DNA of 64,000 nt. It comes from UBA6921 sp964532385 (lineage in GTDB: Bacteria; Pseudomonadota; Gammaproteobacteria; SG8-11). The position numbers and the translations under genes were made by a program. The notes beneath the pieces were generated by a model. The model saw only the letters and a list, made by a program, of their open reading frames with translations, was not told the origin of the DNA and searched no databases. The stretch covers positions 4,758-68,757 of the forward strand of contig CAZHHW010000004.1 of NCBI GenBank assembly GCA_964532385.1, in the 5' to 3' direction. Below are positions 37,646 through 46,613 of the stretch, piece after piece; the stretch's first letter is position 1, and the number at the start of each line of letters is the position of its first letter.

Positions 37646-38389
37646 TTAGAAATGACTGATTACGGCACCCAGAATTTGCGAGCGGGTGGCCGCCAGACGC
37701 CGCAACATGTCCTGCATTTCCTTGTACGGCGTGTATTGCGCGCGGCTCAATGCCAAAACGCGGCCCACCAGACTTGCAATCACCAACCCATCCGAAAATA
37801 GCTTCACCGGTGCGGTATCGATCACTATGAATTCAAAGTTGTCGCGCCAATCGTCGACCATCGCGGCGAAATTACTGCTGGACAGCAACTCGAGCGGATT
37901 GTTCGGTACCGCACCCGCGGTCAACACCGACATTGCCGGCAGGCCCTCGACGGTATGAAATTGGGGAGCCACGCCATATTTAATGGCATGCGAAAGCCCC
38001 AGGTGATTTTCGGTGCCGAACAGCAAATGCTGTTGGGGACGGCGCAAATCGGCATCGACCAGCAAGGTCGGGCGCCCGATTTGAGCGAATGAAATAGCCA
38101 GTTCGGCAGCCAGCAGAGAGCGTCCTTCGCCCGCACACGGGCTCAAGATCGCGACACTGTCACCGCGCTCCATGGACTCGCGCCGCAACAACAGCTCGGT
38201 GCGCAGCGCGCGGATTTTCTCGCAGCGCGGATCATAGGGATCGTGCGCGATAAGCAAGCGCTCATCCGGCTCCACCATGTACTCGATGGGTGTAATTTCG
38301 GATGCGACTTTCGGTGTGCGCTGGGGGCCGCCTTGATGCACAGGATGTTGCTTGTCGCGTGCGGGCTGACTCGCGGTTTTGATGCTCAT
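37646..38389 (-). CDS. BY-kinase-like ATPase partner of the chain-length regulator
   Basis: 247 residues. The P-loop region is ILSPCAGEGRSLLAAEL, with Arg where a GKS lysine is usual, as in EpsG-type proteins of exosortase-linked loci. LVDADLRRPQQH is the Walker A' motif and FEFIVIDTAPV the Walker B. I see no C-terminal tyrosine cluster. It probably interacts with the Wzz-like protein to control chain length. It starts inside the last codons of that gene (4-base overlap). Confidence 0.82.
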   Translation of the reverse strand: MSIKTASQPARDKQHPVHQGGPQRTPKVASEITPIEYMVEPDERLLIAHDPYDPRCEKIRALRTELLLRRESMERGDSVAILSPCAGEGRSLLAAELAISFAQIGRPTLLVDADLRRPQQHLLFGTENHLGLSHAIKYGVAPQFHTVEGLPAMSVLTAGAVPNNPLELLSSSNFAAMVDDWRDNFEFIVIDTAPVKLFSDGLVIASLVGRVLALSRAQYTPYKEMQDMLRRLAATRSQILGAVISHF

Positions 38390-39825
38390 GCCGTCGTCCT
38401 CATGGGTAATGCTCCAAATTCCACCAGGACCGGAATGCCGTGGTGGCGTTCAACATCGTCGCGGCAGCGCACGCGGCGATTGAATAATTCATACGCCAGC
38501 GGAATACCCAGGCTCAGAAATAAAGCGGCCATCGTGCCCAGCAACATTCCCGTCAGCATCTTGGGTTTGGTGGGTTTCACGGGTGGTGTCGCGCGGCTGA
38601 CAAAGCTGATATTCGAATTACGGCCGCTGGAAGCGAACACCAATTGGTCATAACCTTCAAGCGCGCGTTTGTAGACGGTTTGCGCGGAGTCGAGCGCAAG
38701 CAGATATTTCGCCGCTTCATCGTGCAGCTTGCCATTGGCAAGTACTTTGGCGCGCTGGTCCGCCACCGCTTGTTCGAGTTTCTTCTCCATCTGCTCGCTC
38801 GCACGCAAGCCTTCCGATGCATTGGTGATATAACTTTGCATCGCGGCATCGAGGGAGCGCTTGTTGGCTTCAATTTGCGAACGCAGTTCCATGACTTCCG
38901 GATGCCGCGACGTGTACATGGTATTGAGCTGGGCCAGACGCGCTTTTTGCGTGGCGAGCTGCGTTTTCAGCGTTTGCACCAGGCTTGAAGACAGCACCTG
39001 ATCGTTGTTCGACTGGTTGCCGGCGGCGCGTGCCTGCGCGGCGCGGCGCGCATTCTGTGCTTCGAGCAAGCGTCCCTCCAGCGTCGCGAGCAGCACCACA
39101 TCGACGTTGGTTTTGTTGCCTTCATCGATCAAACCGTTGAGCTGATGAAACGCGGTGACTTGTTTCTGAGCCTGGTCGACCTTGCTTTTCAGTTCGATCA
39201 ATTGCTGCTCGTAATACTTGGCACGTTCGCCGGGCGGGCCGGTGGAGCGCTGATGGTCCTGCTCCCTGTAAACTTCAGCGACCGTATTCGCGATCAAGGA
39301 AGCTTCGCCGGGATTATTCGCGGAAAAATTCACATAGATGAGTTGATTGCCCTGCTGGCCCTGATAAATCGCCAGATTCTTGCGCAGTTTTATGGCGACC
39401 CATTCAGTCATCGTGCCTTGGCCGCTGTAGCCGCGCGTGTAGTTCTTGTTCTCGATTAACTTGAGCCGGTCGATGACGGAGAATAACGCTTCCTGGGTTT
39501 GCATCAGCTCCATTTGCGTGGCGATGTAACTGCCCAATTGGCCGACGGGTAATTCCTTACCGTTTAACGGATCGTTAACCTCGTAGTTCACCATCAAGGT
39601 GGTGGTGGCGGTGTACGTGCGCGGCAATAAAAACATGACTAACGCGACCAGGGACAGCGCCAGAAAGAAGATCAGCAGGCTCAGTTTCCGATACGCTTTG
39701 ATAATCGAAAAAATTTGCGCCAAGGACAGACCGGGATTAATAAAATTCAGCGGAATCGCCGAAGTGGTCAGCGACATGGGCATGTCGCGGGATAACAACG
39801 GCAAATTATGCGGGCCGGCGTTCAT
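38386..39825 (-). CDS. Wzz/EpsF-like chain-length determinant protein
   Basis: 479 residues. Two membrane segments (LSLLIFFLALSLVALVMFLL near residue 50 and MLLGTMAALFLSLGIPLAYEL near residue 440) bracket a large periplasmic domain with long coiled coils. The Wzz signature TYTATTTLMVNYEV follows the first helix, and the family proline-rich PPVKPTKPK precedes the second. It sets polysaccharide length with the kinase-like protein. First gene of the eight-gene minus-strand operon. Confidence 0.87.
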   Translation of the reverse strand: MNAGPHNLPLLSRDMPMSLTTSAIPLNFINPGLSLAQIFSIIKAYRKLSLLIFFLALSLVALVMFLLPRTYTATTTLMVNYEVNDPLNGKELPVGQLGSYIATQMELMQTQEALFSVIDRLKLIENKNYTRGYSGQGTMTEWVAIKLRKNLAIYQGQQGNQLIYVNFSANNPGEASLIANTVAEVYREQDHQRSTGPPGERAKYYEQQLIELKSKVDQAQKQVTAFHQLNGLIDEGNKTNVDVVLLATLEGRLLEAQNARRAAQARAAGNQSNNDQVLSSSLVQTLKTQLATQKARLAQLNTMYTSRHPEVMELRSQIEANKRSLDAAMQSYITNASEGLRASEQMEKKLEQAVADQRAKVLANGKLHDEAAKYLLALDSAQTVYKRALEGYDQLVFASSGRNSNISFVSRATPPVKPTKPKMLTGMLLGTMAALFLSLGIPLAYELFNRRVRCRDDVERHHGIPVLVEFGALPMRTTA

Positions 39826-40048
39826 GGATAGTCCCTTCGCAGGCGAAGCGGCAGAGCCGCGGAAATCACGACCTTGAATAGACAGCGGAGAATGTTTTGG
39901 CCCCTCGTACCGGATACATCCATGAGACCCCGCAACATCGATCCGTCCACAAATTCAAGTTCGTGTATGAAGCTAAGCTTTTTAGAGGATTCATGCCGCA
40001 GGGTCTGTACGTTGTCGAACACAGTTTTTTGTGAACGCTGCATAGGGC
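39826..40048. other. Intergenic region upstream of the polysaccharide operon
   Basis: 223 bases between the SGNH gene and the Wzz-like gene, both reading left. It should hold the operon promoter. The copy of the recurrent motif at 40001-40011 lies here. A 77-codon open frame crosses it but has no supporting feature. Confidence 0.6.
40001..40011 (-). promoter_or_regulatory. Recurrent motif GGGTCTGTACG, site upstream of wzz-like gene
   Basis: Matches the GGTCTGTWCG motif shared with 41207, 41258, 55578 and 57390. It lies 176 bases before the Wzz-like start, in the same orientation relative to the gene as at the other sites. Confidence 0.45.
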
Positions 40049-41104
40049 TTACCAATTCCGGGCGGCGGCAAAAGCCGCAATCTGCTGCGCGACCAGGCCG
40101 TAACCTTGGTCGTTCAGGTGTTCATTGTCGTTGCGCAGGGAATAGGGCGGGACATCGCTGTTGTAGTCGCGCACGTCCTGAGGATTGGCGGAGTCGTAAT
40201 GGTTTACCAGGATTTTGCGGATATCGAGAAAATGGCTCCCGTAAGTCGCAGCCAGGTCGGCATTGATCTGCGCCAGTTGATCGTAAGACGAGGTGCCGAT
40301 CCCTTCATCGCCGGCATTCAACAAGCTCATGACGATATATTTGTCCGTGGACAGGAAGGCCACCGACTTGGCGATGTCGGATTTAACCGCCGCCGGATCG
40401 TAAAAATTGTTTTGCCCCATCCAGAAGACATTGAGCTGCGCTTCGCGGGCAAAAGTGTCGGGATGAAAAGGCGTCGAAGCGGGGATCGATTCCACGCTGC
40501 CGATATCGTCACGCGTGAAAACCAGGCGCGGATTATGAGTGCTGCCGGTTTCTTCGTAGCTCAGGGTGCCGTGAAAACCATTGACTGTGCCGGTGATCGG
40601 GCCGGGGCCTTCGGCGGTGATCGGGAAAGTCGATTCCGCTTGCACCACCACCGGACCGGACGCCGGCAAGAGATTGTTTGGGAACGTCAATAAGGCCGGA
40701 GCGCCGCCTTCACGCGCGGCGATCTGATCGCTGGTCTGTCCGGAAACACCGCCATTATAAGTCGTGCGGCCGGTGAGCGATTGCAGTTGCGCCGGGTAAC
40801 TCCAATCTGGAGTGGAGGCGCCAATGCCTGACGTGGTGCTGTCTCCCCACACGACGATTTCCGCAGTGCTGGTGCCGCTGCCTGTACCCGGATTCACCGG
40901 TGGAAATCCGCCATTCCCGCTGGAGCCCGTTCCAGTATTGGAAGGATCAGAGGAAGGATCTGGGATGGGGTCCTCTGCGACCGTGGTACCGGTGGACCCG
41001 CCTTCAGTGCAGGACGTGAATACGACGAATATGAACGCGCAAAGTGCGGTAAACACCACACCCGCCAAATCGGCCCTCCAGGTTTTGCTGGTTACATCTT
41101 CCAC
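40049..41104 (-). CDS. SGNH/GDSL-family lipoprotein esterase
   Basis: 351 residues from GTG at 41104, chosen because GAGGGA lies about eight bases upstream; a GTG at 41119 is an alternative. The lipobox region VVFTSC is followed by a Thr/Ser/Gly/Asp linker. The SGNH blocks are VVWGDSTTSG, GVSGQTS, GQNN and EHLNDQG. It likely deacylates sugars outside the cell; the position next to an O-acyltransferase operon suggests editing of the same polysaccharide. Confidence 0.82.
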   Translation of the reverse strand: MEDVTSKTWRADLAGVVFTALCAFIFVVFTSCTEGGSTGTTVAEDPIPDPSSDPSNTGTGSSGNGGFPPVNPGTGSGTSTAEIVVWGDSTTSGIGASTPDWSYPAQLQSLTGRTTYNGGVSGQTSDQIAAREGGAPALLTFPNNLLPASGPVVVQAESTFPITAEGPGPITGTVNGFHGTLSYEETGSTHNPRLVFTRDDIGSVESIPASTPFHPDTFAREAQLNVFWMGQNNFYDPAAVKSDIAKSVAFLSTDKYIVMSLLNAGDEGIGTSSYDQLAQINADLAATYGSHFLDIRKILVNHYDSANPQDVRDYNSDVPPYSLRNDNEHLNDQGYGLVAQQIAAFAAARNW

Positions 41105-41206
41105 AATGGTTTCCCTCACGGCATTTGCAGGCGGATTTGCCCGGCTGGTTTTTCGTTATGCAATAGCGAATTTTCGCATTGAAGATTTTTATAGAAATTC
41201 TGCGCG

Positions 41207-41217
41207 GGGTCTGTACG
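41207..41217 (-). promoter_or_regulatory. Recurrent motif, site for the SGNH gene
   Basis: GGGTCTGTACG, 103 bases upstream of the GTG chosen for the SGNH lipoprotein. The same distance is seen for the two ELWxxDGT genes. Confidence 0.5.
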
Positions 41218-41257
41218 CCGTCAAACATAGATCGCGGCAGGTGATTATGTACGTCCG

Positions 41258-41268
41258 CGTACAGACCC
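41258..41268 (+). promoter_or_regulatory. Recurrent motif (inverse copy), site for the NRPS gene
   Basis: CGTACAGACCC on the plus strand, 167 bases before the NRPS ATG. Relative to its gene it has the same orientation as the other sites. Forms an inverted pair with 41207-41217. Confidence 0.5.
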
Positions 41269-41434
41269 GCGATTTTCGCTCGCCTATCGTTTGCGCTGGT
41301 ATCTCTATGCGGGGTGGGACCGTCCAGGATCTTCTACGGCCATCTCTTCGATTAATGATGTTCAACGAAAATGTAGGCGAGCCAAATGGTGCCTCTCACA
41401 CTTGCCTTGCCCCGAATCGCCGGTGCCACTACGC

Positions 41435-44400
41435 ATGGACACTGAACTCAATCTCCGGGGAGGTTTCCGCAGGGATGCGGCTTCCGTTAATTACGCCCAC
41501 ACGTCGGCGGTGTTGAAACGTCGGCTCGAACAGATGGAGGAAACCCAGCAATTCCCCTGCACACCCGCGCAACGGCGATTGTGGCTTTTGAATCAACTCG
41601 ATCCGGATTATCCGGCCTTGAACATTGCGGTGCGCTGGCGTCTGGAAGGCAAGGTGTTTAACGGGAATCTGGAAAAAGCCTTCAGATTGATTATTGCCCG
41701 GCATCAGGTGTTACGAACCAGTTTTGCCGATACCGGCGGCGAGCTTGTGCAAAGGGTTGTGCCGCAGGTTGCTTTTCGAATTCCTATTATCGATCTGACC
41801 ACGTTGCCGGAGGCGGATGCATTGCACGAGGCCGAGCGCACCGCGCGTCTGGAAGTGCGTACGCCCTTTGATTTGTCAACACCGCCACTGTTGCGTGTCA
41901 CGCATTTGCGTCTGGCGAAAAACACATCGGTTCTGCTGGTCACGCTGCACCGCATCGTGAGCGATTATGAGTCGATGCGTATTCTGCAGCGGGATTTGAA
42001 CGATATTTGCGCCGCGTTCCATCGCGGGCATCCACCGGATCTGCCCACATTGCCGATCAGCTACGGCGATTTTTTAAATCGGCAGAGCGGGCCGGACGAC
42101 CCGGCACAGCAGGCCAACATTGATTTCTGGAAACGCACGCTGCAAGGGGTGCGGCACTTCGAGATTCAGCCCGACTATCCCCGTCCGCAAATGTTAACCG
42201 CGAACAGTAATATCGCGCCGCTCGCGCTGAAAGCTGAATTGTTCCAGGAGCTGACCCAGCTTGCGCACAATCATGGCAGTACTTTATTCACGGTGTGCCT
42301 GACGGCCTTGCTGACGCTGCTGCACCGCTATACGGGCGAAACCGATATTGCCATCGGCAGCGAATTTTCCGGCCGCGATGCCGATGATCTGAAAAATCTG
42401 CTGGGCCTGTTCAGCAACACCGTGGTGCTGCGCAACGATCTGTCGGGCGACCCGGATTTCGTTGCGCTGCTGACGCGTGTCCGCGACAGCGTGGCGGCAA
42501 GCCGGCAGCATCAGTCGATCGCACCGGAAAAGTTGGTTGAAATTGTCATGCCTCAGCGCGATCTGAGCCGGAATCCGTTATTTTCTGTCAATTTTATTTT
42601 TCAACCTCAGGCTCCTGTAAAGAATGGCTGTGCGACCAGTTTCACACTGATGCCCTTGCCCGCGTGCTCGGCGGGTGCGATTTGCGATCTGAACTTCATG
42701 CTGGCCGAAGGGCCGGAAGCCTGGCAAATATCATGCGAGTTCAATACCGACCTGTTTGATCAACAAACCGTCGCCAGGCTATTGAATCAGTTCACCACGC
42801 TGTTGCGCACCGTGACGGCCGATCCTTGGCAAAAAATTTCCCGCCTGACGATTATCGACGAGGCCGAACGCCGCGCGTTGCTGGTGGAAAACAACCGTAC
42901 CAGCGCGATCTATCCCAAGCATTTGACTTTTCCGCAGATTTTCCAGACTCAGGCGGCGCGTGCGCCGGACGCGATTGCGCTGGTGTGCGGGGAGCAGACC
43001 TTGACTTATCGTGAGCTCGACAGCGCGTCGAACCGTTTGGCGCATGAACTGCGCAGGCGCGGTATCGATCCCGCCAGCCGGGTCGCGGTATTTCTGGATC
43101 GTTCGGCCGAACTGGTGGTGGCGTTGGTGGCGATTCTCAAATCCGGTTGTACTTACATTCCGCTGGATCCGGCTTATCCCGCCGAACGCCTGGGCCACGT
43201 CTTCGAGAATTCGCAACCGGCGGCGGTCATTTCCCGCACCGCGTTGCATGCGCGCCTGGCGCAAAGTTCCATACCCGCGATTCTATTGGATGCGGATGCG
43301 TTGCTGATCTCCGAACAAAGCGCCGAGTCTTTACCACCCGCCGCTTTGCCCGAGGATCCCGCGTACATTATCTATACTTCAGGATCGACGGGCCGCCCGA
43401 AAGGCGTGGTGGTGCCGCACCGCGGTTTGGTTAATCTTATTTATGCGATGCGTTATCAGCCCGGCTTGACGCATGAAGATACCGTGGTGTGCGTCACCAC
43501 GATTTCTTTCGATATCGCGGTGATGGATTTGTTTCTGCCGTTGGCGTTCGGTGCGAAACTGGTTTTGGCCCAAGAACACGAGCGGATGGACGGCGCCGCG
43601 CTGTTCTCGTTGTTGAAGCAGCAGCAGGCCACCTTCATGCAAGCCACGCCGGTGACCTGGCAGCTTTTGCTCGAAGCAGGCTGGTGCGGTCAACCGGCGC
43701 TCAAGATGTTGTGCGGCGGTGAAGCGCTGACGCGCAAGCTTGCTGAAAAATTGCTGCAATGCGGCGGTGAACTTTGGAATATGTATGGGCCGACCGAGAC
43801 CACGGTATGGTCTTCGGTGTTGCAGGTGGAGTCCGGAGCAGGTCCTGTTCTGATCGGACCGCCGATCGCCAACACGCAGTTTTACATCCTCGACAGCCAT
43901 CAACAGCTTGTGCCGCACGGTGTGCCCGGTGAACTTTTCATCGGCGGCGATGGCGTGGCCCTGGGCTATTTCGATCTGCCCGCGATGACGCGCGAAAAAT
44001 TCGTTGCGGATAAGTTCGGCAAGTATGCCGGGGCCAAGCTGTACCGCACCGGCGACATGGTCAGAATGAAACAAGGCGGCTGCATGGAATATCTGGGCCG
44101 GACTGATCATCAGATCAAATTGCGGGGATTTCGCATCGAGCTGGAAGAAATCGAAGCCGTGGTGTTGCGGCATCCGGCGATTACCGAAGCCGTTGCCATT
44201 CTCGCGCAAGATGCCGCCGGAGAAGGGGCGATTTGGGCTTATGCGGTGGCGACGCCTGCGGCACGGCCGGAAGCCGAAGCCTTGAGCGGGGAATTGCGCG
44301 CCAATCTCATGCAATCCTTGCCGGTGTACATGGTTCCCGCGGCGGTCGTGATGCTCGATGCATTGCCGCGCACGCCGAACGGCAAGATCGACCGGCGCGC

Positions 44401-45544
44401 GTTGCCTGTGCCCGCGCCGGCCGCGCCTAAAAGTAAAGAACCAGCACAACTTCTCAATGAAGTGGAACGCCGGCTGGCTTTGATCTGGAGTTCGATTCTG
44501 GGCTTCGAAGCGATCGACAAGCACGCGGATTTTTTTGAAGTGGGCGGGCATTCTTTGCTGGCGGCACGGTTGTTGGCGCGCATCGAGGCGGAATTCGGGC
44601 AACGCCTGAGTCTGTTGACCCTGTTTAAAGTGCCGACCATCGCCGCGCAGGCCAAGCTGCTGATGCAAAGCGATCAGCGCGAATACGATTTCAGGCAGGT
44701 GGTCCGGCTACAGCCGGAGGGGTCGAAACTGCCTTTGATCGCCATCCATAATACGGGTGTTTATTACTACCACATGTCCAAACGCCTCGGCTCGGACCAG
44801 CCGCTGATGGCGCTCCAGCTGTTCGATCCTTCGATCGCGCGCACGCGTTTGCCACAAACCATCGAAGAGATTGCCGCTGAATACGTGCAATTGATTTATC
44901 AATTTCAAACCGCTGGACCTTACCAATTGATCGGCTGGTGCGTAGGCGGGGTGCTGGCCTTCGAGGTGGCGCGGCAACTGGTGGGCGCAGGGCATGAAGT
45001 TTCACTGCTCGCCATGATCGATTCCTGGGCTCCGGGTCACCGTCGCCGGCTTTCCCGATTACGCGCGGCGCTGGCTGATTACTCATACCGGTGGCAATTA
45101 ATTGGCGCGGATTGGCGCCGGGTAATAGACGGTGAACAAACTCTGGGAAGATTTCTCGCGCGACGGACCTTGTCGAAAAAATTGCTGCGCTGGCTGGGCC
45201 GTGGTGAGCCGGAAGAAGCGGCGCGTGTTCCGTTCGAAGCACGCGATTTGAGCGCTGAAAATTACGATCAGTGGCTGCTGGGTTATCTGGAGGAAGCTGA
45301 ACAACGCTATGAACCCAGAATATATCCGGGAAAAATCACGCTGTTTTGCAGCGCCCGCGAACCCAAAGGTTTATTTCTGGATCGCCAGATGGGATGGGGT
45401 CCATTTGCCACAGAAGGTGTGGATGTTGCCATTATCGATGGCGATCATTTCACCATGTTCGAAGGGCATGGCCTGAAGCAGATGGCGTTGCATATTGCGC
45501 AGGTTTCGTATGGTTCGCCGGACAGGTTGCAGCGCCGTGCGTGA
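41435..45544 (+). CDS. Single-module NRPS: degenerate C, A (glycine-like), T, cysteine TE
   Basis: 1369 residues from ATG at 41435; upstream in-frame codons are open and no start has a good ribosome site. Condensation-like domain ~40-470, adenylation ~495-985 (YTSGSTGRPKG, YGPTETT, YRTGD, NGKIDRR), carrier domain with FFEVGGHSL (Ser1040), thioesterase ~1085-1365. The condensation motif HHxxxDG reads HRIVSDY (residues 172-178), so the catalytic second His is Arg. The thioesterase nucleophile motif is GWCVGG, Cys1169 instead of Ser. By-eye specificity code D-I-M-Q-L-G-M-V-W-K is closest to the glycine code. A PPTase gene follows. Product unknown. Confidence 0.85.
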   Translation: MDTELNLRGGFRRDAASVNYAHTSAVLKRRLEQMEETQQFPCTPAQRRLWLLNQLDPDYPALNIAVRWRLEGKVFNGNLEKAFRLIIARHQVLRTSFADTGGELVQRVVPQVAFRIPIIDLTTLPEADALHEAERTARLEVRTPFDLSTPPLLRVTHLRLAKNTSVLLVTLHRIVSDYESMRILQRDLNDICAAFHRGHPPDLPTLPISYGDFLNRQSGPDDPAQQANIDFWKRTLQGVRHFEIQPDYPRPQMLTANSNIAPLALKAELFQELTQLAHNHGSTLFTVCLTALLTLLHRYTGETDIAIGSEFSGRDADDLKNLLGLFSNTVVLRNDLSGDPDFVALLTRVRDSVAASRQHQSIAPEKLVEIVMPQRDLSRNPLFSVNFIFQPQAPVKNGCATSFTLMPLPACSAGAICDLNFMLAEGPEAWQISCEFNTDLFDQQTVARLLNQFTTLLRTVTADPWQKISRLTIIDEAERRALLVENNRTSAIYPKHLTFPQIFQTQAARAPDAIALVCGEQTLTYRELDSASNRLAHELRRRGIDPASRVAVFLDRSAELVVALVAILKSGCTYIPLDPAYPAERLGHVFENSQPAAVISRTALHARLAQSSIPAILLDADALLISEQSAESLPPAALPEDPAYIIYTSGSTGRPKGVVVPHRGLVNLIYAMRYQPGLTHEDTVVCVTTISFDIAVMDLFLPLAFGAKLVLAQEHERMDGAALFSLLKQQQATFMQATPVTWQLLLEAGWCGQPALKMLCGGEALTRKLAEKLLQCGGELWNMYGPTETTVWSSVLQVESGAGPVLIGPPIANTQFYILDSHQQLVPHGVPGELFIGGDGVALGYFDLPAMTREKFVADKFGKYAGAKLYRTGDMVRMKQGGCMEYLGRTDHQIKLRGFRIELEEIEAVVLRHPAITEAVAILAQDAAGEGAIWAYAVATPAARPEAEALSGELRANLMQSLPVYMVPAAVVMLDALPRTPNGKIDRRALPVPAPAAPKSKEPAQLLNEVERRLALIWSSILGFEAIDKHADFFEVGGHSLLAARLLARIEAEFGQRLSLLTLFKVPTIAAQAKLLMQSDQREYDFRQVVRLQPEGSKLPLIAIHNTGVYYYHMSKRLGSDQPLMALQLFDPSIARTRLPQTIEEIAAEYVQLIYQFQTAGPYQLIGWCVGGVLAFEVARQLVGAGHEVSLLAMIDSWAPGHRRRLSRLRAALADYSYRWQLIGADWRRVIDGEQTLGRFLARRTLSKKLLRWLGRGEPEEAARVPFEARDLSAENYDQWLLGYLEEAEQRYEPRIYPGKITLFCSAREPKGLFLDRQMGWGPFATEGVDVAIIDGDHFTMFEGHGLKQMALHIAQVSYGSPDRLQRRA

Positions 45545-45588
45545 GATCAAATCAACGTCACAGTTTCGCCACGTTCCGCTGCACCGCA

Positions 45589-46377
45589 ATGGACAAGGTT
45601 CAGCGCGTGTTTGCATTGGCTATGTATAAGCTGGATTTACGCCGAGACAGATTTTTGTCACCCCGGTTTTCGAGTGCGCTTCCGCCCAGCGCTAATCCCG
45701 CTCGCCTATCTCCGCTTTTGGCGAGCGTATTCCCGCCCGGCGTCGTGGGTGCCGAGCTGCGCATGCCGGGCAATCCATCGCTGTTACTTCCTGACGAGGC
45801 CCAATCTTTGGGTCCTGCGGTTCCGCTACGCATCCGCGAGTTCGCCGCGGGGCGCACTTGCGCGCGGCGCGCGTTGGAGGAATTTGGTATTACCGGGCAT
45901 TCACTTCGTATGCAGAACGACCGCTTGCCTCACTGGCCAGCTTCCATGACCGGCAGTATCAGTCATTCCGCGGTCTTGCGTGGGGCTGTGGTTGCCAGGC
46001 AAAGACAGTTTCGCGCGCTCGGTCTGGATATCGAAATTACCGCGCAAGTAACGCGCGAAATCTGGCCGGCGATTTGCTCGCCGCAAGAAATGCAATGGCT
46101 CGCGGCGCTCGAGCAGCCGCAGCGGGAGCGGTATGCCGCGTTGATCTTCAGCGCCAAGGAAGCTTTCTATAAATGTCAATACTGTGTAACGGGTCAATGG
46201 CTTGAGTTCGACGATGTCGAGGTGGATTTGCTCCCGCGCATTGCGCATGCCGGATGCTTCGTGGTGCGCCCGCGCCGGCGGATTGCATTGCTCGATCATA
46301 TCGCCATGCCGTTATTGGGACGTTTCGTATTCGACGGCAATCTGCTAGTGGCCGGAATGGCAATCGCCGCATGTTGA
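45589..46377 (+). CDS. 4'-phosphopantetheinyl transferase (Sfp/EntD type)
   Basis: 262 residues from ATG at 45589. The magnesium-CoA site is ALGLDIE near residue 145 and the partner motif is FSAKEAFYKCQY about 45 residues later. Upstream, SMTGSISHS matches the family substrate-contact segment. It would attach the phosphopantetheine arm to Ser1040 of the NRPS. It begins 44 bases after the NRPS and is very likely co-transcribed. The start is uncertain; an ATG at 45622 is also possible. Confidence 0.88.
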   Translation: MDKVQRVFALAMYKLDLRRDRFLSPRFSSALPPSANPARLSPLLASVFPPGVVGAELRMPGNPSLLLPDEAQSLGPAVPLRIREFAAGRTCARRALEEFGITGHSLRMQNDRLPHWPASMTGSISHSAVLRGAVVARQRQFRALGLDIEITAQVTREIWPAICSPQEMQWLAALEQPQRERYAALIFSAKEAFYKCQYCVTGQWLEFDDVEVDLLPRIAHAGCFVVRPRRRIALLDHIAMPLLGRFVFDGNLLVAGMAIAAC

Positions 46378-46613
46378 CAATTAACTGGCGAGTAGCGTTC
46401 AGCACACAATCTGTGTGTGCTTGCATACAGAACAATGTTGCTTGCGATGATACGGTGCTGTTAGCAATTTAATAAACTTGCCGAAGCGCAAGTCGCTGAC
46501 AGTTCGAGTAGCAGTATCCCGGAGCGCCGCCTGCTGAATCCGGGCAAGTCTCCGGAACCTAAAAAAACCTATAAAAAACGGGATCGCAACGGGTATAGCG
46601 AGGAGTCGAAGCG
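46378..46613. other. Intergenic region before the IS110 remnant
   Basis: 236 bases with no gene. It may hold the left end of the IS110-family element, but IS110 elements usually lack inverted ends, so the boundary cannot be drawn by eye. Confidence 0.4.

Larger units (their letters stand above)
41120..41434. promoter_or_regulatory. Divergent control region between SGNH and NRPS genes
   Basis: About 315 bases between divergent genes. Two copies of an 11-base motif face each other: GGGTCTGTACG at 41207-41217 and its inverse at 41258-41268, 40 bases apart. Each is placed for one of the two divergent genes. The region is AT-richer around 41161-41200, a likely promoter area. Confidence 0.55.

Noticed and set aside
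39822..40055. 77-codon minus-strand frame before the Wzz-like gene
   Set aside because: No ribosome site, no recognisable domain, and it spans the likely promoter region.
43379..44668. 429-codon minus-strand frame opposite the NRPS
   Set aside because: Lies inside the adenylation domain and its sequence is low-complexity His/Arg/Gln, typical of an antisense shadow.
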